Assembly: GCF_019991125.1 (NCBI RefSeq)
Contig: NZ_JAGENB010000006.1
Span: 248,001-312,000 of the forward strand
Direction: 5' to 3'
Origin: Phyllobacterium calauticae
GTDB lineage: Bacteria; Pseudomonadota; Alphaproteobacteria; Rhizobiales; Rhizobiaceae
DNA length: 64,000 nt
The stretch's first letter is position 1; the number at the start of each line of letters is the position of its first letter. Below, in pieces: positions 40,356 through 51,422 of this stretch. The notes below the pieces were generated by a model that did not search any database, had not been told where the DNA came from, and saw only the letters and a program-made list of their open reading frames with translations. Made by a program: the position numbers and the translations under genes.

Positions 40356-40664
40356 TCAACCTTTCATCATGTTGACGTCTTCTACGGCAATCGATCCACG
40401 ATTGCGGTAGAACACGACGAGAATAGCCAGACCGATGGCAGCCTCAGCGGCCGCTACGGTCAGGACAAACAATGCAAAAACCTGTCCGACCAGATCACCC
40501 AGTGCAGCGGAGAACGCCACGAAATTCAGGTTGACGGCGAGCAGGATCAATTCGACCGACATCAGGATGACGATCACGTTCTTACGATTGAGGAAGATAC
40601 CGAAGATCCCCATCGTGAACAGGAGCGCCGAAACTGTCAGATAATGTGCAATACCGATGACCAT
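40356..40664 (-). CDS. nuoK: NADH-quinone oxidoreductase subunit K
   Basis: 102-residue three-helix subunit with the conserved membrane glutamates in [13 protein letters not shown] and [15 protein letters not shown] start it at the second of two adjacent ATG codons to give the standard length. Confidence 0.97.
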   Translation of the reverse strand: MVIGIAHYLTVSALLFTMGIFGIFLNRKNVIVILMSVELILLAVNLNFVAFSAALGDLVGQVFALFVLTVAAAEAAIGLAILVVFYRNRGSIAVEDVNMMKG

Positions 40665-40676
40665 CATGCGCTCCTG

Positions 40677-41297
40677 TCAAATACCCTTGCCCGTTTCGAC
40701 CTGCTTGACCTCGATGGCCGTTTCAGGCGTGCGTCCGACCTGCTGCGAGATGTTCTGGCGCTTGATGCCTTCCTTGTGGCGAAGCGTCAGCACAATCGCG
40801 CCGATCATGGCGACCAGAAGCACGAGACCGGCAATCTGGAAGTAGTAGATGTAATCCGTGTAGAGGATGTCGCCGAGCGCCGCCGTATTGGTGCGCGTGG
40901 CGATATCGGGTGTCGGCTGAACAACCACGCGGCCAATACTTGGCGTGAAGACCGAACCGCCGAGAACGACGATCAGTTCCACCGCAAGGATCATGCCGAC
41001 AAGCGCGCCGATGGGCGCATATTGCAGCGCGCCGCGCTTCAGTTCGGTAAAATCCACGTCCAGCATCATCACGACGAAGAGGAAAAGGACGGCCACCGCG
41101 CCGACATAGACCACAAGAAGGATCATCGCCAGGAATTCAGCACCCGTCAGCAGGAAGAGCCCCGCCGCGTTGAAGAAGGCGAGGATCAGAAACAGCACGG
41201 AGTGCACGGGATTACGCGCCGCAATCACCATGAACGCACTGGCGACGGTGATGAAGGCGAAGAGATAAAAAAACGCCGCCGCAATACCTGTCAGCAT
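40677..41297 (-). CDS. nuoJ: NADH-quinone oxidoreductase subunit J
   Basis: 206-residue membrane subunit; LAMILLVVYVGAVAVLFLF with its pi-bulge region is the family core. ATG at 41297 chosen; the frame is open 37 codons upstream but that part is intergenic in character. A 168-bp gap separates it from nuoI. Confidence 0.96.
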   Translation of the reverse strand: MLTGIAAAFFYLFAFITVASAFMVIAARNPVHSVLFLILAFFNAAGLFLLTGAEFLAMILLVVYVGAVAVLFLFVVMMLDVDFTELKRGALQYAPIGALVGMILAVELIVVLGGSVFTPSIGRVVVQPTPDIATRTNTAALGDILYTDYIYYFQIAGLVLLVAMIGAIVLTLRHKEGIKRQNISQQVGRTPETAIEVKQVETGKGI

Positions 41298-41465
41298 GGG
41301 TTCCCCCGATTTCCATTCCGGCAGACTGTTCTGCCATTTTAAAAGCGATTCACGGAGATTCCGCGTATTCGCAGCCTCATAACGCATGTTCCGGGCGGGT
41401 AGAAGCACCCTGCCCTAAGACACATGCGCGCACTCGGACGGGACGACGCCCCATCCACTCAATTG

Positions 41466-41957
41466 TTACCGGTACGGCGCATCCATTGCGATGTTCCGTG
41501 CCAGCTCGCGTTCCCAGCGGTCGCCATTGGCGAGCAGCCGGTCCTTGTCATAATAAAGCTCTTCACGGGTTTCCGTGGCGAACTCGAAATTCGGGCCTTC
41601 GACGATGGCATCCACCGGGCAGGCTTCCTGGCAGAAGCCGCAATAGATGCACTTCACCATGTCAATGTCATAACGCACCGTGCGGCGCGTTCCGTCATTG
41701 CGGCGCGGACCGGCTTCGATGGTGATGGCCTGCGCCGGGCAGATCGCTTCGCAGAGCTTGCAGGCAATGCAGCGTTCTTCGCCGTTGGGATAGCGGCGCA
41801 GGGCATGTTCACCGCGGAAGCGCGGGCTGAGCGGTCCCTTTTCGTAGGGGTAGTTCAGCGTCGCCTTCGGCGCGAAGAACTGGCGCATCGACAGGAAGAA
41901 GGCGCCGACGAACTCCGCCAGCAGGAGCGATTTAGCAGCTTGTGCGAGTTGTGCCAT
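41466..41957 (-). CDS. nuoI: NADH-quinone oxidoreductase subunit I
   Basis: 163-residue ferredoxin-like subunit carrying clusters N6a and N6b: [16 protein letters not shown] and [16 protein letters not shown]. Confidence 0.97.
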   Translation of the reverse strand: MAQLAQAAKSLLLAEFVGAFFLSMRQFFAPKATLNYPYEKGPLSPRFRGEHALRRYPNGEERCIACKLCEAICPAQAITIEAGPRRNDGTRRTVRYDIDMVKCIYCGFCQEACPVDAIVEGPNFEFATETREELYYDKDRLLANGDRWERELARNIAMDAPYR

Positions 41958-41968
41958 GCTGATTCTCC

Positions 41969-43015
41969 TTACGGTGTCAGGCCGGTGATTTTAAGAAACG
42001 CCGCGGTGGCGATGACCATGAAGAGCGAGATCGGCAGGAACACCTTCCAGCCCAGACGCATCAACTGGTCGTAGCGGTAGCGCGGAACGAATGCCTTCAC
42101 CATGGCGAACATGAAGAAGACGAAGAAAAGCTTGAGCATGAACCAGATGATGCCGGGTACCCAGTTCAGGAACCAGACGTCAACCGGTGGCAGCCAGCCG
42201 CCGAGGAACAGGATCGTGGTCAATGCGCACATCAGGGTGATGGCGACATATTCACCGAGGAAGAACAGCAGGAACGCGGTCGACGAATACTCGATCATGT
42301 GACCGGCAACGAGTTCCGATTCCGCTTCGACCAGATCGAAAGGCGGGCGATTGGTCTCGGCCAGCGCCGAGATGAAGAAAATGACGAACATCGGGAACAG
42401 GCCGAGCCAATGCCAGTCAAGGAAGGTATTGGGCAGGCCGACCATGGTGCCGAGACCGGTCTTCTGCGACAGCACGATATCCGTGAGGTTCAGCGAACCG
42501 ACAGTGAGCAGAACGGTGACGATGACGAAACCGATGGAGACTTCGTAGGACACCATCTGCGCGGCGGAGCGGAGCGCGCCGAGGAACGGGTACTTCGAGT
42601 TCGATGCCCAGCCAGCCATGATGACGCCGTAGACTTCGAGCGAGGAAATGGCGAGCACATAGAGAATGCCGACATTGACGTTGGCGATCGCCCAGCCCTC
42701 ATTGACCGGAATGACCGCCCAGGCCGCCATGGCCAGCACCGAAGACACCAGCGGGGCCAGAAGGAAAATGCCCTTGTTGGCGCCGGACGGAATAATCGGT
42801 TCCTTGACCACGAACTTCAGAAGGTCGGCGAAGGATTGCAACAGGCCGAACGGTCCAACGACGTTCGGGCCACGGCGCAACTGAACTGCCGCCCAGATCT
42901 TGCGATCCGCGTAAAGCAGGTAGGCGATGATCAGCAGCATCACCACGAGCATCAGCACTGATTTTCCGAGGATAATCAGCAGCGGCAGGATGTAGGTTGC
43001 GAAAATATCTTCCAT
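41969..43015 (-). CDS. nuoH: NADH-quinone oxidoreductase subunit H
   Basis: 348-residue membrane subunit lining the quinone chamber. Markers: [21 protein letters not shown], read here in two parts ([11 protein letters not shown] and [11 protein letters not shown]), and [22 protein letters not shown] at 43015 gives MEDIFATYI; upstream codons overlap the nuoG gap. Confidence 0.97.
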   Translation of the reverse strand: MEDIFATYILPLLIILGKSVLMLVVMLLIIAYLLYADRKIWAAVQLRRGPNVVGPFGLLQSFADLLKFVVKEPIIPSGANKGIFLLAPLVSSVLAMAAWAVIPVNEGWAIANVNVGILYVLAISSLEVYGVIMAGWASNSKYPFLGALRSAAQMVSYEVSIGFVIVTVLLTVGSLNLTDIVLSQKTGLGTMVGLPNTFLDWHWLGLFPMFVIFFISALAETNRPPFDLVEAESELVAGHMIEYSSTAFLLFFLGEYVAITLMCALTTILFLGGWLPPVDVWFLNWVPGIIWFMLKLFFVFFMFAMVKAFVPRYRYDQLMRLGWKVFLPISLFMVIATAAFLKITGLTP

Positions 43016-43032
43016 ATCAGTCTCTTCCCCGC

Positions 43033-45114
43033 CTACTCGGCCGCCTGCTTGAAGCCGCCCTTGGCCAGCGCGGAACATTCAGCCATGACGGCTGAGGCGC
43101 GGGCGATCGGGTTGGTCAAGTAGAAGTCTTGGACCGGCGATACGAAGGCCGTCTTGTCAACGGTGCCCGACGCATTGGCCAGTTTCTTGATGTCGGCAGC
43201 ATCACCGGCCTGGATGGCGTCGACGACGGCCAGGTGCGGGTATTCTGCATAAAGTTTTGCACGCAGGGCGGCAAGCGAGTCGAAGGGCAGCTTCTTGCCG
43301 AGCACATCGGACAGTGCGCGCAGGATCGCCCAGTCTTCCTTGGCATTGCCCGGCGCAAAGGCGGCACGGTTGGTCATCTGCACACGGCCTTCGGTGTTGA
43401 CGAAGGTGCCGGACTTTTCCGTATAGGTCGCGCCCGGCAGGATCACGTCGGCATTGTGCGCGCCCTGATCGCCATGGGTGCCGATATAGACGGTGAAGGC
43501 ACCGCCCTTGCCGGCCCAGTTCAGTTCGTCGGCGCCGAGCAGGAACAGCACGTCGAGTGCCCCCTGCATCTGCGCGACCGACTTGCCGCCTTCGCCCGGC
43601 ACGAAACCGATATCGAGTGCACCGACACGGCTTGCAGCCGTATGAATGACGCCGAAACCGTTCCAGTCATCGGCAAGCGCGCCGGTATCCGCAACGATCT
43701 TGGCAGCGAGACCGAGAACCGCATTGCCATCCGCACGGCTGAGCGCGCCCTGCCCGATGATGATGATCGGCTTCTTGGCCTTCTTCAGCACCGCATGGAA
43801 TTTCAGCGACCCGTTGGCAAGTTCCGCCAGGGTGTCCGCACCGGCGCCGAGATATTCGTAGTTGAAGCGCAGGTCGGCCTGTTCGCCGATCAGCGCAATC
43901 GGAATTCCGGCAGCCCGCCAGCGCTTGCGCAGGCGGGCATTGAGCAGCGACGCTTCAAAGCGCGGATTGGAACCGATGATCAGTACCGCGTCAGCGTCTT
44001 CGATACCGTCAATGCTTGGATTGAAGATATAGGAGGCGCGGCCATTGGCCGTGTTCAGGACCGTCCCGTCCTGACGTCCGTCGATATTGGCGGAGCCGAG
44101 CGATGTGACGAGCTGCTTGAGCGCATACATTTCCTCGACGCTGGCGAGATCGCCGGCAATCGCGCCGATCCGGTCGCCGGTCGTCTTGGCAACGGCAGCC
44201 TTGATCGCCTCGAACGCTTCCGGCCAGCTTGCCGGAACCAGACGGCCATCCCGACGCACATAGGGGCGGTCGAGGCGCTGGGTGCGCAGGCCATCCCAGA
44301 TGAAGCGGGTCTTGTCGGAAATCCATTCCTCGTTCACCGCCTCGTTGACGCGCGGAAGCACGCGCATCACTTCGCGGCCACGGGTATCGACGCGGATCGA
44401 CGAGCCGACGGCATCCATCACGTCGATGGATTCAGTCTTGGTCAATTCCCACGGACGGGCCTGGAAGGCGTAGGGCTTGGATGTCAGCGCACCGACCGGG
44501 CAAAGATCGATCACATTGCCCTGCAGCTCCGATGTCATCGCCTGCTCGAGATAGGTGGTGATTTCGGCATCTTCGCCGCGGCCGATCAGGCCGAGCTCGG
44601 AAATACCGGCCACTTCGGTGGTGAAGCGGACGCAGCGCGTGCAGTGAATGCAGCGCGTCATGACCGTCTTGACGAGCGGTCCGATATATTTGTCTTCAAC
44701 GGCGCGCTTGTTTTCCTTGTAGCGCGAGGAATCCACGCCAAAGACCATCGCCTGATCCTGCAGGTCGCACTCGCCGCCCTGATCGCAGATCGGGCAATCC
44801 AGGGGATGGTTGATCAGCAGGAATTCCATCACGCCTTCGCGGGCCTTCTTGACCATCGGCGTGTTGGTGAAAATCTCCGGTGTCTCGCCGTTCGGGCCCG
44901 GACGCAGGTCGCGTACGCCCATGGCGCAGGACGCGGCAGGCTTGGGCGGTCCGCCCTTCACTTCAATCAAGCACATGCGGCAATTGCCGGCGATCGACAA
45001 ACGCTCATGGAAACAGAATCGCGGCACCTCGGCACCCGCCGTTTCCGCAGCCTGCAGAAGCGTGTAGTGATCCGGTACTTCGATTTCCCTACCGTCGACT
45101 TTGATCTTTGCCAT
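43033..45114 (-). CDS. nuoG: NADH-quinone oxidoreductase subunit G
   Basis: 693-residue peripheral-arm subunit. N-terminal [2Fe-2S] ferredoxin domain ([18 protein letters not shown]), His-Cys3 [4Fe-4S] ([18 protein letters not shown]), two-cluster domain ([22 protein letters not shown]) and a molybdopterin-like fold that has lost its cofactor. ATG at 45114 chosen ([13 protein letters not shown]). Confidence 0.97.
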   Translation of the reverse strand: MAKIKVDGREIEVPDHYTLLQAAETAGAEVPRFCFHERLSIAGNCRMCLIEVKGGPPKPAASCAMGVRDLRPGPNGETPEIFTNTPMVKKAREGVMEFLLINHPLDCPICDQGGECDLQDQAMVFGVDSSRYKENKRAVEDKYIGPLVKTVMTRCIHCTRCVRFTTEVAGISELGLIGRGEDAEITTYLEQAMTSELQGNVIDLCPVGALTSKPYAFQARPWELTKTESIDVMDAVGSSIRVDTRGREVMRVLPRVNEAVNEEWISDKTRFIWDGLRTQRLDRPYVRRDGRLVPASWPEAFEAIKAAVAKTTGDRIGAIAGDLASVEEMYALKQLVTSLGSANIDGRQDGTVLNTANGRASYIFNPSIDGIEDADAVLIIGSNPRFEASLLNARLRKRWRAAGIPIALIGEQADLRFNYEYLGAGADTLAELANGSLKFHAVLKKAKKPIIIIGQGALSRADGNAVLGLAAKIVADTGALADDWNGFGVIHTAASRVGALDIGFVPGEGGKSVAQMQGALDVLFLLGADELNWAGKGGAFTVYIGTHGDQGAHNADVILPGATYTEKSGTFVNTEGRVQMTNRAAFAPGNAKEDWAILRALSDVLGKKLPFDSLAALRAKLYAEYPHLAVVDAIQAGDAADIKKLANASGTVDKTAFVSPVQDFYLTNPIARASAVMAECSALAKGGFKQAAE

Positions 45115-45217
45115 CGTCTGTCCAACCTCGCGGAACATTCCGCATTTTCATTTGGCATTCCCGCGAAACCGCTGAAATACCTTCAATTGCTCCATGCCGG
45201 TCCAGGCCAGCATGGCT

Positions 45218-45811
45218 TTATTCGGGCTTCCCCCCCGCCAAGACAGCGGATTGTTTGACCCACTCATCCCGCACGATACGCCCGCCGAATTTCAGATGAT
45301 CATCGACCCAGGCAATCTCCTGGGGTGACCATGCTGCAATCTGCGCATGGGTGTAGATGCCAAGACCGTTCAAGACCTGCTCCAGCTTCGGGCCAACGCC
45401 CGAAATCCGCTTCAGGTCATCCGGCAAGACCGGCTTTGCGATTGCCGCCGGTTTCGACGGCCCCGTTGAGACCACCGCCAGCTTGGCTTTTTTGCCGGCA
45501 ACCGCCTTTGGTGCGGTTTCTGTCGCCTTGTTACGTATGATCGTCTTTAACTCAGCAACATCGGGCGCCTGCTTTGCCGCGGCCGCCGGCGACCTGTCCA
45601 GCGGCTTCAGCTTCGTGTTGGCATCAAGCATACCGGCAAGAGCACCGGCCCACAGCCCCCACATCTGACTGGCGATGCCGAGACCCAGAACAGACGCCGC
45701 CGCCATCGCGCCCATCGGCGGTGTCAGCAGATTGGCAGCCGGAACGACCTGCTTCGGCATCACTGCCGACCAGTCCGCACCCGATCGCTTGTCTGTTCCG
45801 GTATCCGGCAT
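45218..45811 (-). CDS. Complex I-associated protein with HhH-type domain, paralogous to the NuoE C-terminal extension
   Basis: 197 residues between nuoF (12 bp upstream) and nuoG (103 bp downstream). The N-terminal part holds one hydrophobic helix rich in Gly/Ala (about 33-62); an Ala/Lys-rich linker follows. The last ~70 residues (LKRISGVGPKLEQVLNGLGI, ..WVDDHLKFGGRIVRDEWVKQ) closely resemble the tail of NuoE in this same operon (LELISGVGPKIAGILHELGI, ..WVDGYLNFKGRIERDDWVKQ). I infer a domain duplication within the operon. Role unknown: structural accessory or assembly factor is plausible. Confidence 0.85.
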   Translation of the reverse strand: MPDTGTDKRSGADWSAVMPKQVVPAANLLTPPMGAMAAASVLGLGIASQMWGLWAGALAGMLDANTKLKPLDRSPAAAAKQAPDVAELKTIIRNKATETAPKAVAGKKAKLAVVSTGPSKPAAIAKPVLPDDLKRISGVGPKLEQVLNGLGIYTHAQIAAWSPQEIAWVDDHLKFGGRIVRDEWVKQSAVLAGGKPE

Positions 45812-45823
45812 GGCCCTTCAACC

Positions 45824-47128
45824 CTACTCTGCTGCGACAAGCACGGGGCTTGCCGCAGAAGCGTTGCGTGTGAACTCATCGATACGGCGTTCGATTTCCG
45901 GACGGAAATGCCGGATCAGACCCTGTACCGGCCATGCCGCCGCGTCGCCGAGCGCGCAGATGGTGTGGCCTTCGATCTGCTTGGTCACGTCGAGCAGCAT
46001 GTCGATCTCGCGCTTCTGCGCATTGCCGACCGCCATGCGTTCCATGACGCGCCACATCCAGCCGGTGCCTTCGCGGCATGGCGTGCACTGGCCGCAGCTC
46101 TCGTGCTTGAAGAAGTAGGACAGGCGCGCAATGGCGCGAACGATGTCAGTGGACTTGTCCATGACGATCGCAGCCGCCGTGCCGAAGGACGACTTGACGT
46201 TGCGCAACCCATCGAAATCCATCGGGCAATCAATGATATCAGCAGCCGGAACGACCGGGCAGGACGCGCCGCCGGGAATAACCGCCAGCAGATTGTCCCA
46301 GCCGCCGCGAACACCGCCCGCATGCTTGTCGACCAGTTCACGGAATGTGATGCCCATGGCTTCCTCGACCGTGCATGGACGGTTGACGTGACCGGAGATC
46401 ATGAACAGCTTGGTGCCGACATTGTTCGGACGACCGATGCCGGAGAACCAGGCAGCGCCGCGGCGCAGGATCGTCGGGGCAACGGCAACCGATTCAACAT
46501 TGTTGACGGTGGTCGGGCAGCCATAAAGACCCATATTGGCCGGGAATGGCGGCTTCAGGCGCGGCTGGCCCTTCTTGCCTTCAAGGCTTTCCAGCAATGC
46601 GGTTTCTTCGCCGCAGATATAGGCGCCGGCGCCGTGATGGACGTAGATATCGTAATCCCAGCCGTTCTTGTTGTTCTTGCCGAGCAGCTTGGCGTCATAG
46701 CATTCGTCAATGGCGGCCTGCAGCGCTTCACGCTCGCGGATATATTCGCCGCGCACATAGATGTAGCAGGTGTTGGCGCCCATGGCGAAACCGGCAATCA
46801 GGCAGCCTTCGATCAGCGTATGCGGATCGTGGCGCATGATATCGCGGTCCTTGCAGGTGCCCGGCTCGGATTCGTCGGCATTGATGACGAGATAATGCGG
46901 GCGTCCGTCGCTTTCCTTGGGCATGAAGGACCACTTCAGACCCGTCGGGAAGCCGGCGCCGCCACGGCCGCGCAGGCCCGATGCCTTCATCTCGTTGATG
47001 ATCCAGTCACGGCCCTTGGCGATGATCCCTGCGGTGCCATCCCAGCAGCCGCGTGACATCGCACCCTTCAACGACTTGTCGAAAAGGCCGTAAATATTGG
47101 TGAAGATGCGGTCTTTGTCAGCGAGCAT
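45824..47128 (-). CDS. nuoF: NADH-quinone oxidoreductase subunit F
   Basis: 434-residue NADH-binding subunit: FMN loop [17 protein letters not shown] loop [16 protein letters not shown], and cluster N3 ligands in [13 protein letters not shown]. It accepts electrons from NADH and passes them to NuoE/NuoG. Confidence 0.97.
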   Translation of the reverse strand: MLADKDRIFTNIYGLFDKSLKGAMSRGCWDGTAGIIAKGRDWIINEMKASGLRGRGGAGFPTGLKWSFMPKESDGRPHYLVINADESEPGTCKDRDIMRHDPHTLIEGCLIAGFAMGANTCYIYVRGEYIREREALQAAIDECYDAKLLGKNNKNGWDYDIYVHHGAGAYICGEETALLESLEGKKGQPRLKPPFPANMGLYGCPTTVNNVESVAVAPTILRRGAAWFSGIGRPNNVGTKLFMISGHVNRPCTVEEAMGITFRELVDKHAGGVRGGWDNLLAVIPGGASCPVVPAADIIDCPMDFDGLRNVKSSFGTAAAIVMDKSTDIVRAIARLSYFFKHESCGQCTPCREGTGWMWRVMERMAVGNAQKREIDMLLDVTKQIEGHTICALGDAAAWPVQGLIRHFRPEIERRIDEFTRNASAASPVLVAAE

Positions 47129-47194
47129 ATCGCACCCGTCCTACTCTCTTCGTCCATTCTCCAGCGAAAACGCACATCGTTTCCGCCAATGATC

Positions 47195-48193
47195 TTATCT
47201 CGGCTTCTTGCCGAAAACCTTGATGTACTCGGCTTCGCCGCCCTTGGCCAAGGCCTTGGCTTGCTTCACCCAGTCGTCGCGTTCGATACGGCCCTTGAAG
47301 TTGAGGTAACCGTCAACCCATTCGCGCTCAGCCTTTTTCCAGCCGGCGACCTGGGCAAATGTATAGATGCCGAGTTCATGCAGGATGCCTGCAATCTTCG
47401 GGCCGACGCCGGAAATCAGTTCGAGATCATCCACGACGGCAGGCTTGTCGATCGCGGCCGGACGGTTCTTGTCCTCGAGCGATACGGCCTTTGCCGGTGC
47501 TTCGTCCTGCTTTGCCGCACTGGCGGCCGGAACAGCAGCGGCATCGGCAGCCTTTGCCGCGCGCTTCGGCTTGGCCGCGCCATTGCCTTCGATCAGCGTC
47601 GTTGCGCCGCCCTCAGGGGCGGAGAAATAACGGTCGATCTGCGGGCCGGGCGTGATTGTATCGCCCTTGCCGGCTTCGAAAGCATCGATGATTTCCTCGA
47701 GGCGTTCGGGCGTCAGATCCTCATAGGTATCCTTGAACACCATGATCATCGGCGCGTTGACGCAGGCACCGAGGCATTCCACCTCTTCCCACGACAAAGT
47801 GCCGGATTCGTTGGTGTGGAACGGCTCATGATGGATGCGGTGCTGGCAGACCTTCTTCAGGTCTTCCGCGCCGCGCAGCATGCAGGGCGTAGTGCCGCAA
47901 ACCTGGATATGGGCACGGGTTCCGACCGGCTTCAGCTGGAACTGCGTATAGAATGTCGCCACTTCGAGAACGCGGATCAGCGGCATGTCGAGCATGACGG
48001 CAACATGCTCGATGGCAGCCTTGGTGACCCAGCCATCCTGTTCCTGCGCGCGCATCAGCAGCGGAATGACTGCGGACTGTTCGCGGCCCTTGGGATATTT
48101 CTTGATGGTCTGCTTGGCCCAGGCAGTGTTTTCGCGATTGAACGCGAAGGCTGCTGGTTGGACGCTATCTTCTGCAAGACGACGGACGGACAT
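47195..48193 (-). CDS. nuoE: NADH-quinone oxidoreductase subunit E with C-terminal HhH-type extension
   Basis: 332 residues, about twice the length of E. coli NuoE. Residues 1-190 are the thioredoxin-like [2Fe-2S] domain with ligands in CGTTPCM and ECLGACVNAP. An Ala-rich linker (about 205-260) leads to an extra domain (ELISGVGPKIAGILHELGI...) shared with the separate gene before nuoG. The extension is common in rhizobia; its job is unknown. Confidence 0.96.
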   Translation of the reverse strand: MSVRRLAEDSVQPAAFAFNRENTAWAKQTIKKYPKGREQSAVIPLLMRAQEQDGWVTKAAIEHVAVMLDMPLIRVLEVATFYTQFQLKPVGTRAHIQVCGTTPCMLRGAEDLKKVCQHRIHHEPFHTNESGTLSWEEVECLGACVNAPMIMVFKDTYEDLTPERLEEIIDAFEAGKGDTITPGPQIDRYFSAPEGGATTLIEGNGAAKPKRAAKAADAAAVPAASAAKQDEAPAKAVSLEDKNRPAAIDKPAVVDDLELISGVGPKIAGILHELGIYTFAQVAGWKKAEREWVDGYLNFKGRIERDDWVKQAKALAKGGEAEYIKVFGKKPR

Positions 48194-49383
48194 TAGCGAT
48201 CAACCTCACCAAATACGATATCGAGCGAGCCGAGGACAGCGGAGACGTCGGCCAGCATGTGACCACGGCACAGGAAGTCCATGGCCTGGAGATGGGCAAA
48301 GCCCGGGGCGCGCAGCTTGACGCGGTATGGCTTGTTGGAGCCATCAGAAACAAGGAACACGCCGAATTCGCCCTTGGGCGCTTCAACGGCAGCGTAAACC
48401 TCACCGGCAGGCACGTGATAACCTTCAGTGTAAAGCTTGAAGTGATGGATCAGCGCTTCCATCGACCGTTTCATCTCGCCGCGCTTCGGCGGAACGATCT
48501 TGGCGGACATGTTGGAAACAGGCCCTACCCGCTCCTTGCCCAGCAGGAGATCGACGCACTGGCGCATGATGCGCACCGACTGGCGCATTTCTTCCATGCG
48601 GATGAGATAACGGTCGTAGCAGTCGCCGTTCTTGCCGATCGGAATATCGAATTCCATCTCGGAATAGCATTCATAGGGCTGCGACTTGCGCAGGTCCCAG
48701 GCAGCACCCGAGCCGCGCACCATGACGCCGGAGAAACCCCATGCCCATGCGTCTTCCAGCTTCACGACGCCGATATCGACGTTACGCTGCTTGAAAATGC
48801 GGTTCGGGGTGATCAGGTCGTCGAGATTCTTGACGGTCTGCAGGAACGGATCGCACCACTTGCCGATATCCTCGATGAGTCTGTCGGGGAGATCCTGGTG
48901 CACACCGCCGGGACGGAAATAGGCCGCATGCATACGGGCACCGCAGGCGCGCTCGTAGAACACCATCAGCTTTTCGCGCTCTTCGAAGCCCCAGAGCGGC
49001 GGCGTCAGGGCACCGACGTCCATGGCCTGCGTGGTCACGTTCAAAAGATGCGAAAGAATACGGCCGATTTCCGAGAACAGAACACGGATCAGCTGGCCGC
49101 GCTTGGGCACCTCAATGCCGAGCAGGCGCTCGACGGCCAGCGCATAGGCATGCTCCTGGTTCATCGGCGCCACATAGTCGAGGCGGTCGAGATAGGGCAC
49201 GGCCTGCAGATAGGTCTTGGCTTCCATCAACTTCTCGGTGCCGCGATGCAGCAGCCCGATATGCGGGTCAACGCGCGCGACCACCTCACCGTCCAGTTCA
49301 AGCACAAGGCGCAAAACGCCGTGCGCCGCAGGATGTTGCGGGCCGAAGTTAATGTTAAAGTTGCGGACGCTGTGTTCAGTCAT
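48193..49383 (-). CDS. nuoD: NADH-quinone oxidoreductase subunit D
   Basis: 396-residue 49-kDa-type subunit forming the quinone pocket with NuoB. Markers: [20 protein letters not shown] at residue 13 and the C-terminal [21 protein letters not shown] half (DIVFGEVDR ends the protein). Confidence 0.97.
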   Translation of the reverse strand: MTEHSVRNFNINFGPQHPAAHGVLRLVLELDGEVVARVDPHIGLLHRGTEKLMEAKTYLQAVPYLDRLDYVAPMNQEHAYALAVERLLGIEVPKRGQLIRVLFSEIGRILSHLLNVTTQAMDVGALTPPLWGFEEREKLMVFYERACGARMHAAYFRPGGVHQDLPDRLIEDIGKWCDPFLQTVKNLDDLITPNRIFKQRNVDIGVVKLEDAWAWGFSGVMVRGSGAAWDLRKSQPYECYSEMEFDIPIGKNGDCYDRYLIRMEEMRQSVRIMRQCVDLLLGKERVGPVSNMSAKIVPPKRGEMKRSMEALIHHFKLYTEGYHVPAGEVYAAVEAPKGEFGVFLVSDGSNKPYRVKLRAPGFAHLQAMDFLCRGHMLADVSAVLGSLDIVFGEVDR

Positions 49384-49425
49384 ATTTCGCTTCCTGGCGT
49401 CTTACACGTCTGTATTCGCACGCAT

Positions 49426-50034
49426 TCAATTCGCTTTGGCCTTCTCATCACCCGGCAGCACATAATCCGTGCCTTCCCAGGGTGACTGGAAGTCGAAATT
49501 GCGGAATTCCTGCCGCAGTTCGACAGGTTCATATACGACGCGCTTGACCTCGTCGTCATAACGGACTTCGACGAAGCCTGTCAGCGGGAAATCCTTGCGC
49601 AGCGGATGGCCGTCAAAACCGTAGTCGGTCAGGATGCGGCGCAGATCCGGATGACCGGAGAACAGCACGCCATAGAGATCGTAGGTCTCGCGCTCATACC
49701 AGTCGGCACCGGGATAGACCGGCGTGGCGGAAGGCACGGGTGTATCTTCGTCCGTCGCCACCTTGACGCGGATGCGCAGATTCTGGCGCGGCGACAGAAG
49801 ATGATAGACCACGTCAAAGCGATGCGAGCGGTAGGGATAATCCACGCCGCTGATATCGATCAGCGAAATGAACTGGCACTGCACGTCGTCACGCAGGAAG
49901 GTCAGAACATCCAGCAGTTTTGCCGTGTCGACTTCAACGCTCAGATCGCCATAGGCCAGGGCCACCGAATTCAGCGACGCACCCAGCTTTTCCTGGAGGT
50001 AGCTGGAGAGTTCATTCAATGCTTCTTCAAACAT
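49426..50034 (-). CDS. nuoC: NADH-quinone oxidoreductase subunit C
   Basis: 202-residue 30-kDa-type subunit, with [15 protein letters not shown] and the signature [20 protein letters not shown] (spread over residues about 120-140) followed by [15 protein letters not shown]. Separate from nuoD, unlike the fused E. coli gene. Confidence 0.97.
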   Translation of the reverse strand: MFEEALNELSSYLQEKLGASLNSVALAYGDLSVEVDTAKLLDVLTFLRDDVQCQFISLIDISGVDYPYRSHRFDVVYHLLSPRQNLRIRVKVATDEDTPVPSATPVYPGADWYERETYDLYGVLFSGHPDLRRILTDYGFDGHPLRKDFPLTGFVEVRYDDEVKRVVYEPVELRQEFRNFDFQSPWEGTDYVLPGDEKAKAN

Positions 50035-50043
50035 CGCCCTCTC

Positions 50044-50625
50044 CTATCGCTCGATCGTGCCGGTGCGGCGGATTTTCTTCTGCAGCATCAGAACACCATA
50101 GAGCAGCGCTTCGGCCGTGGGCGGGCAGCCCGGCACATAGATATCCACCGGCACGACGCGGTCGCAACCACGCACCACCGAATAGGAATAGTGATAATAC
50201 CCACCGCCATTGGCGCAGGAGCCCATCGAGATGACGTAGCGCGGCTCAGGCATCTGGTCATAGACCTTGCGCAGCGCCGGAGCCATCTTGTTGGTCAGCG
50301 TGCCGGCAACGATCATCACGTCGGACTGACGCGGTGACGCGCGCGGGGCGAAGCCGAACCGCTCGCCGTCATAGCGCGGCATGGAGGTGTGCATCATTTC
50401 GACCGCGCAGCAGGCAAGGCCGAAGGTCATCCACATCAGCGAACCGGTGCGCGCCCAGGTGACCAGCGCATCGGCGGAGGTTACGAGAAATCCCTTGTCG
50501 GCGAGCTCATTGTTGATCTCACCGAAAAACGCATCATCGGAACCGATCGGCTTGCCCGTACCGGGATCAAGAATGCCTTTGGGTTTCGGTGCCACGAGGG
50601 TGGTTTGGCTAGCGGTCAATCCCAT
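50044..50625 (-). CDS. nuoB: NADH-quinone oxidoreductase subunit B
   Basis: 193-residue subunit holding cluster N2: tandem cysteines in [11 protein letters not shown], then CANGGGYYH and [13 protein letters not shown] at 50625 chosen, overlapping the end of nuoA by 10 bp. Confidence 0.97.
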   Translation of the reverse strand: MGLTASQTTLVAPKPKGILDPGTGKPIGSDDAFFGEINNELADKGFLVTSADALVTWARTGSLMWMTFGLACCAVEMMHTSMPRYDGERFGFAPRASPRQSDVMIVAGTLTNKMAPALRKVYDQMPEPRYVISMGSCANGGGYYHYSYSVVRGCDRVVPVDIYVPGCPPTAEALLYGVLMLQKKIRRTGTIER

Positions 50626-50981
50626 TCCAGCGCTCCCTTTTTCCACTCATAGATAAAGCCGATTGTCAGAACGCCGAGGAAGATCATCATCGACCAGAAA
50701 CCGAACCAGCCGATCTTGCTGAAGGCCACGGCCCACGGAAAGAGGAAGGCAACTTCCAGATCGAAGATGATGAACAGAATCGAGACAAGATAGAAGCGGA
50801 CATCAAATTTCATGCGGGCATCATCGAATGCGTTGAAGCCGCACTCATAGGCCGACAATTTTTCCGGGTCTGGCGACTTGTATGCGACCAGAAAAGGCGC
50901 AACCAACAGTGCCAAACCGATTACCAGCGCTACCCCGATGAAGATAACGATGGGCAGGTAGGAACTTAAAAGCTCGTTCAT
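50616..50981 (-). CDS. nuoA: NADH-quinone oxidoreductase subunit A
   Basis: 121-residue membrane subunit with three helices and the conserved loop [20 protein letters not shown], given here as [10 protein letters not shown] plus FDVRFYLV. First gene of the operon. Confidence 0.97.
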   Translation of the reverse strand: MNELLSSYLPIVIFIGVALVIGLALLVAPFLVAYKSPDPEKLSAYECGFNAFDDARMKFDVRFYLVSILFIIFDLEVAFLFPWAVAFSKIGWFGFWSMMIFLGVLTIGFIYEWKKGALEWD

Positions 50982-51422
50982 GATCCGACTTTTTCCGCCT
51001 TGTGAACTCAGGCTGACAAGAATGCCATGTTATGCACATGACTGCCACCAATACGCGACAGACCGCACCAGCTTTGACACCGGTACGATGCGGCGAGGGT
51101 TAGCGCGTTAGCGCCATGCGCGCAAGTGCAACAATCGCCCCAATACCACCGGTTTTTTGTCACCATTTCGTGACGCATATCCATAAAAAGCCGCGAATTT
51201 CGCAGTTTTAAGCCAGTTTGGCCCGCAAAACACAGCTGAATCACTCTTTAGAATGATATTAATGTGCCTTGCCGGCCTGTTTGTCCGCGACGTGGTATTC
51301 AGAACTGCGACATTCGGTCCTATAAACGATTTAGGACAAAATGCAGATATGCCGCGCGCGTGGAAACAGCACGCGCGCCAGGGCGCGAATGCTGTTGTGC
51401 AGAGTCTGGGAAAGAGGGGCGC
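50982..51422. other. intergenic region upstream of nuoA
   Basis: 441 bp between nuoA and the end of the MFS gene. It must contain the nuo operon promoter on the - strand; a TTGCAC hexamer near 51130 is a possible -35 but no convincing -10 is seen. Short open frames here have no family resemblance. Confidence 0.5.

Noticed and set aside
51008-51244. 78-codon - strand frame upstream of nuoA
   Set aside because: No ribosome site or resemblance; Cys-rich random-looking product in the promoter region of nuo.
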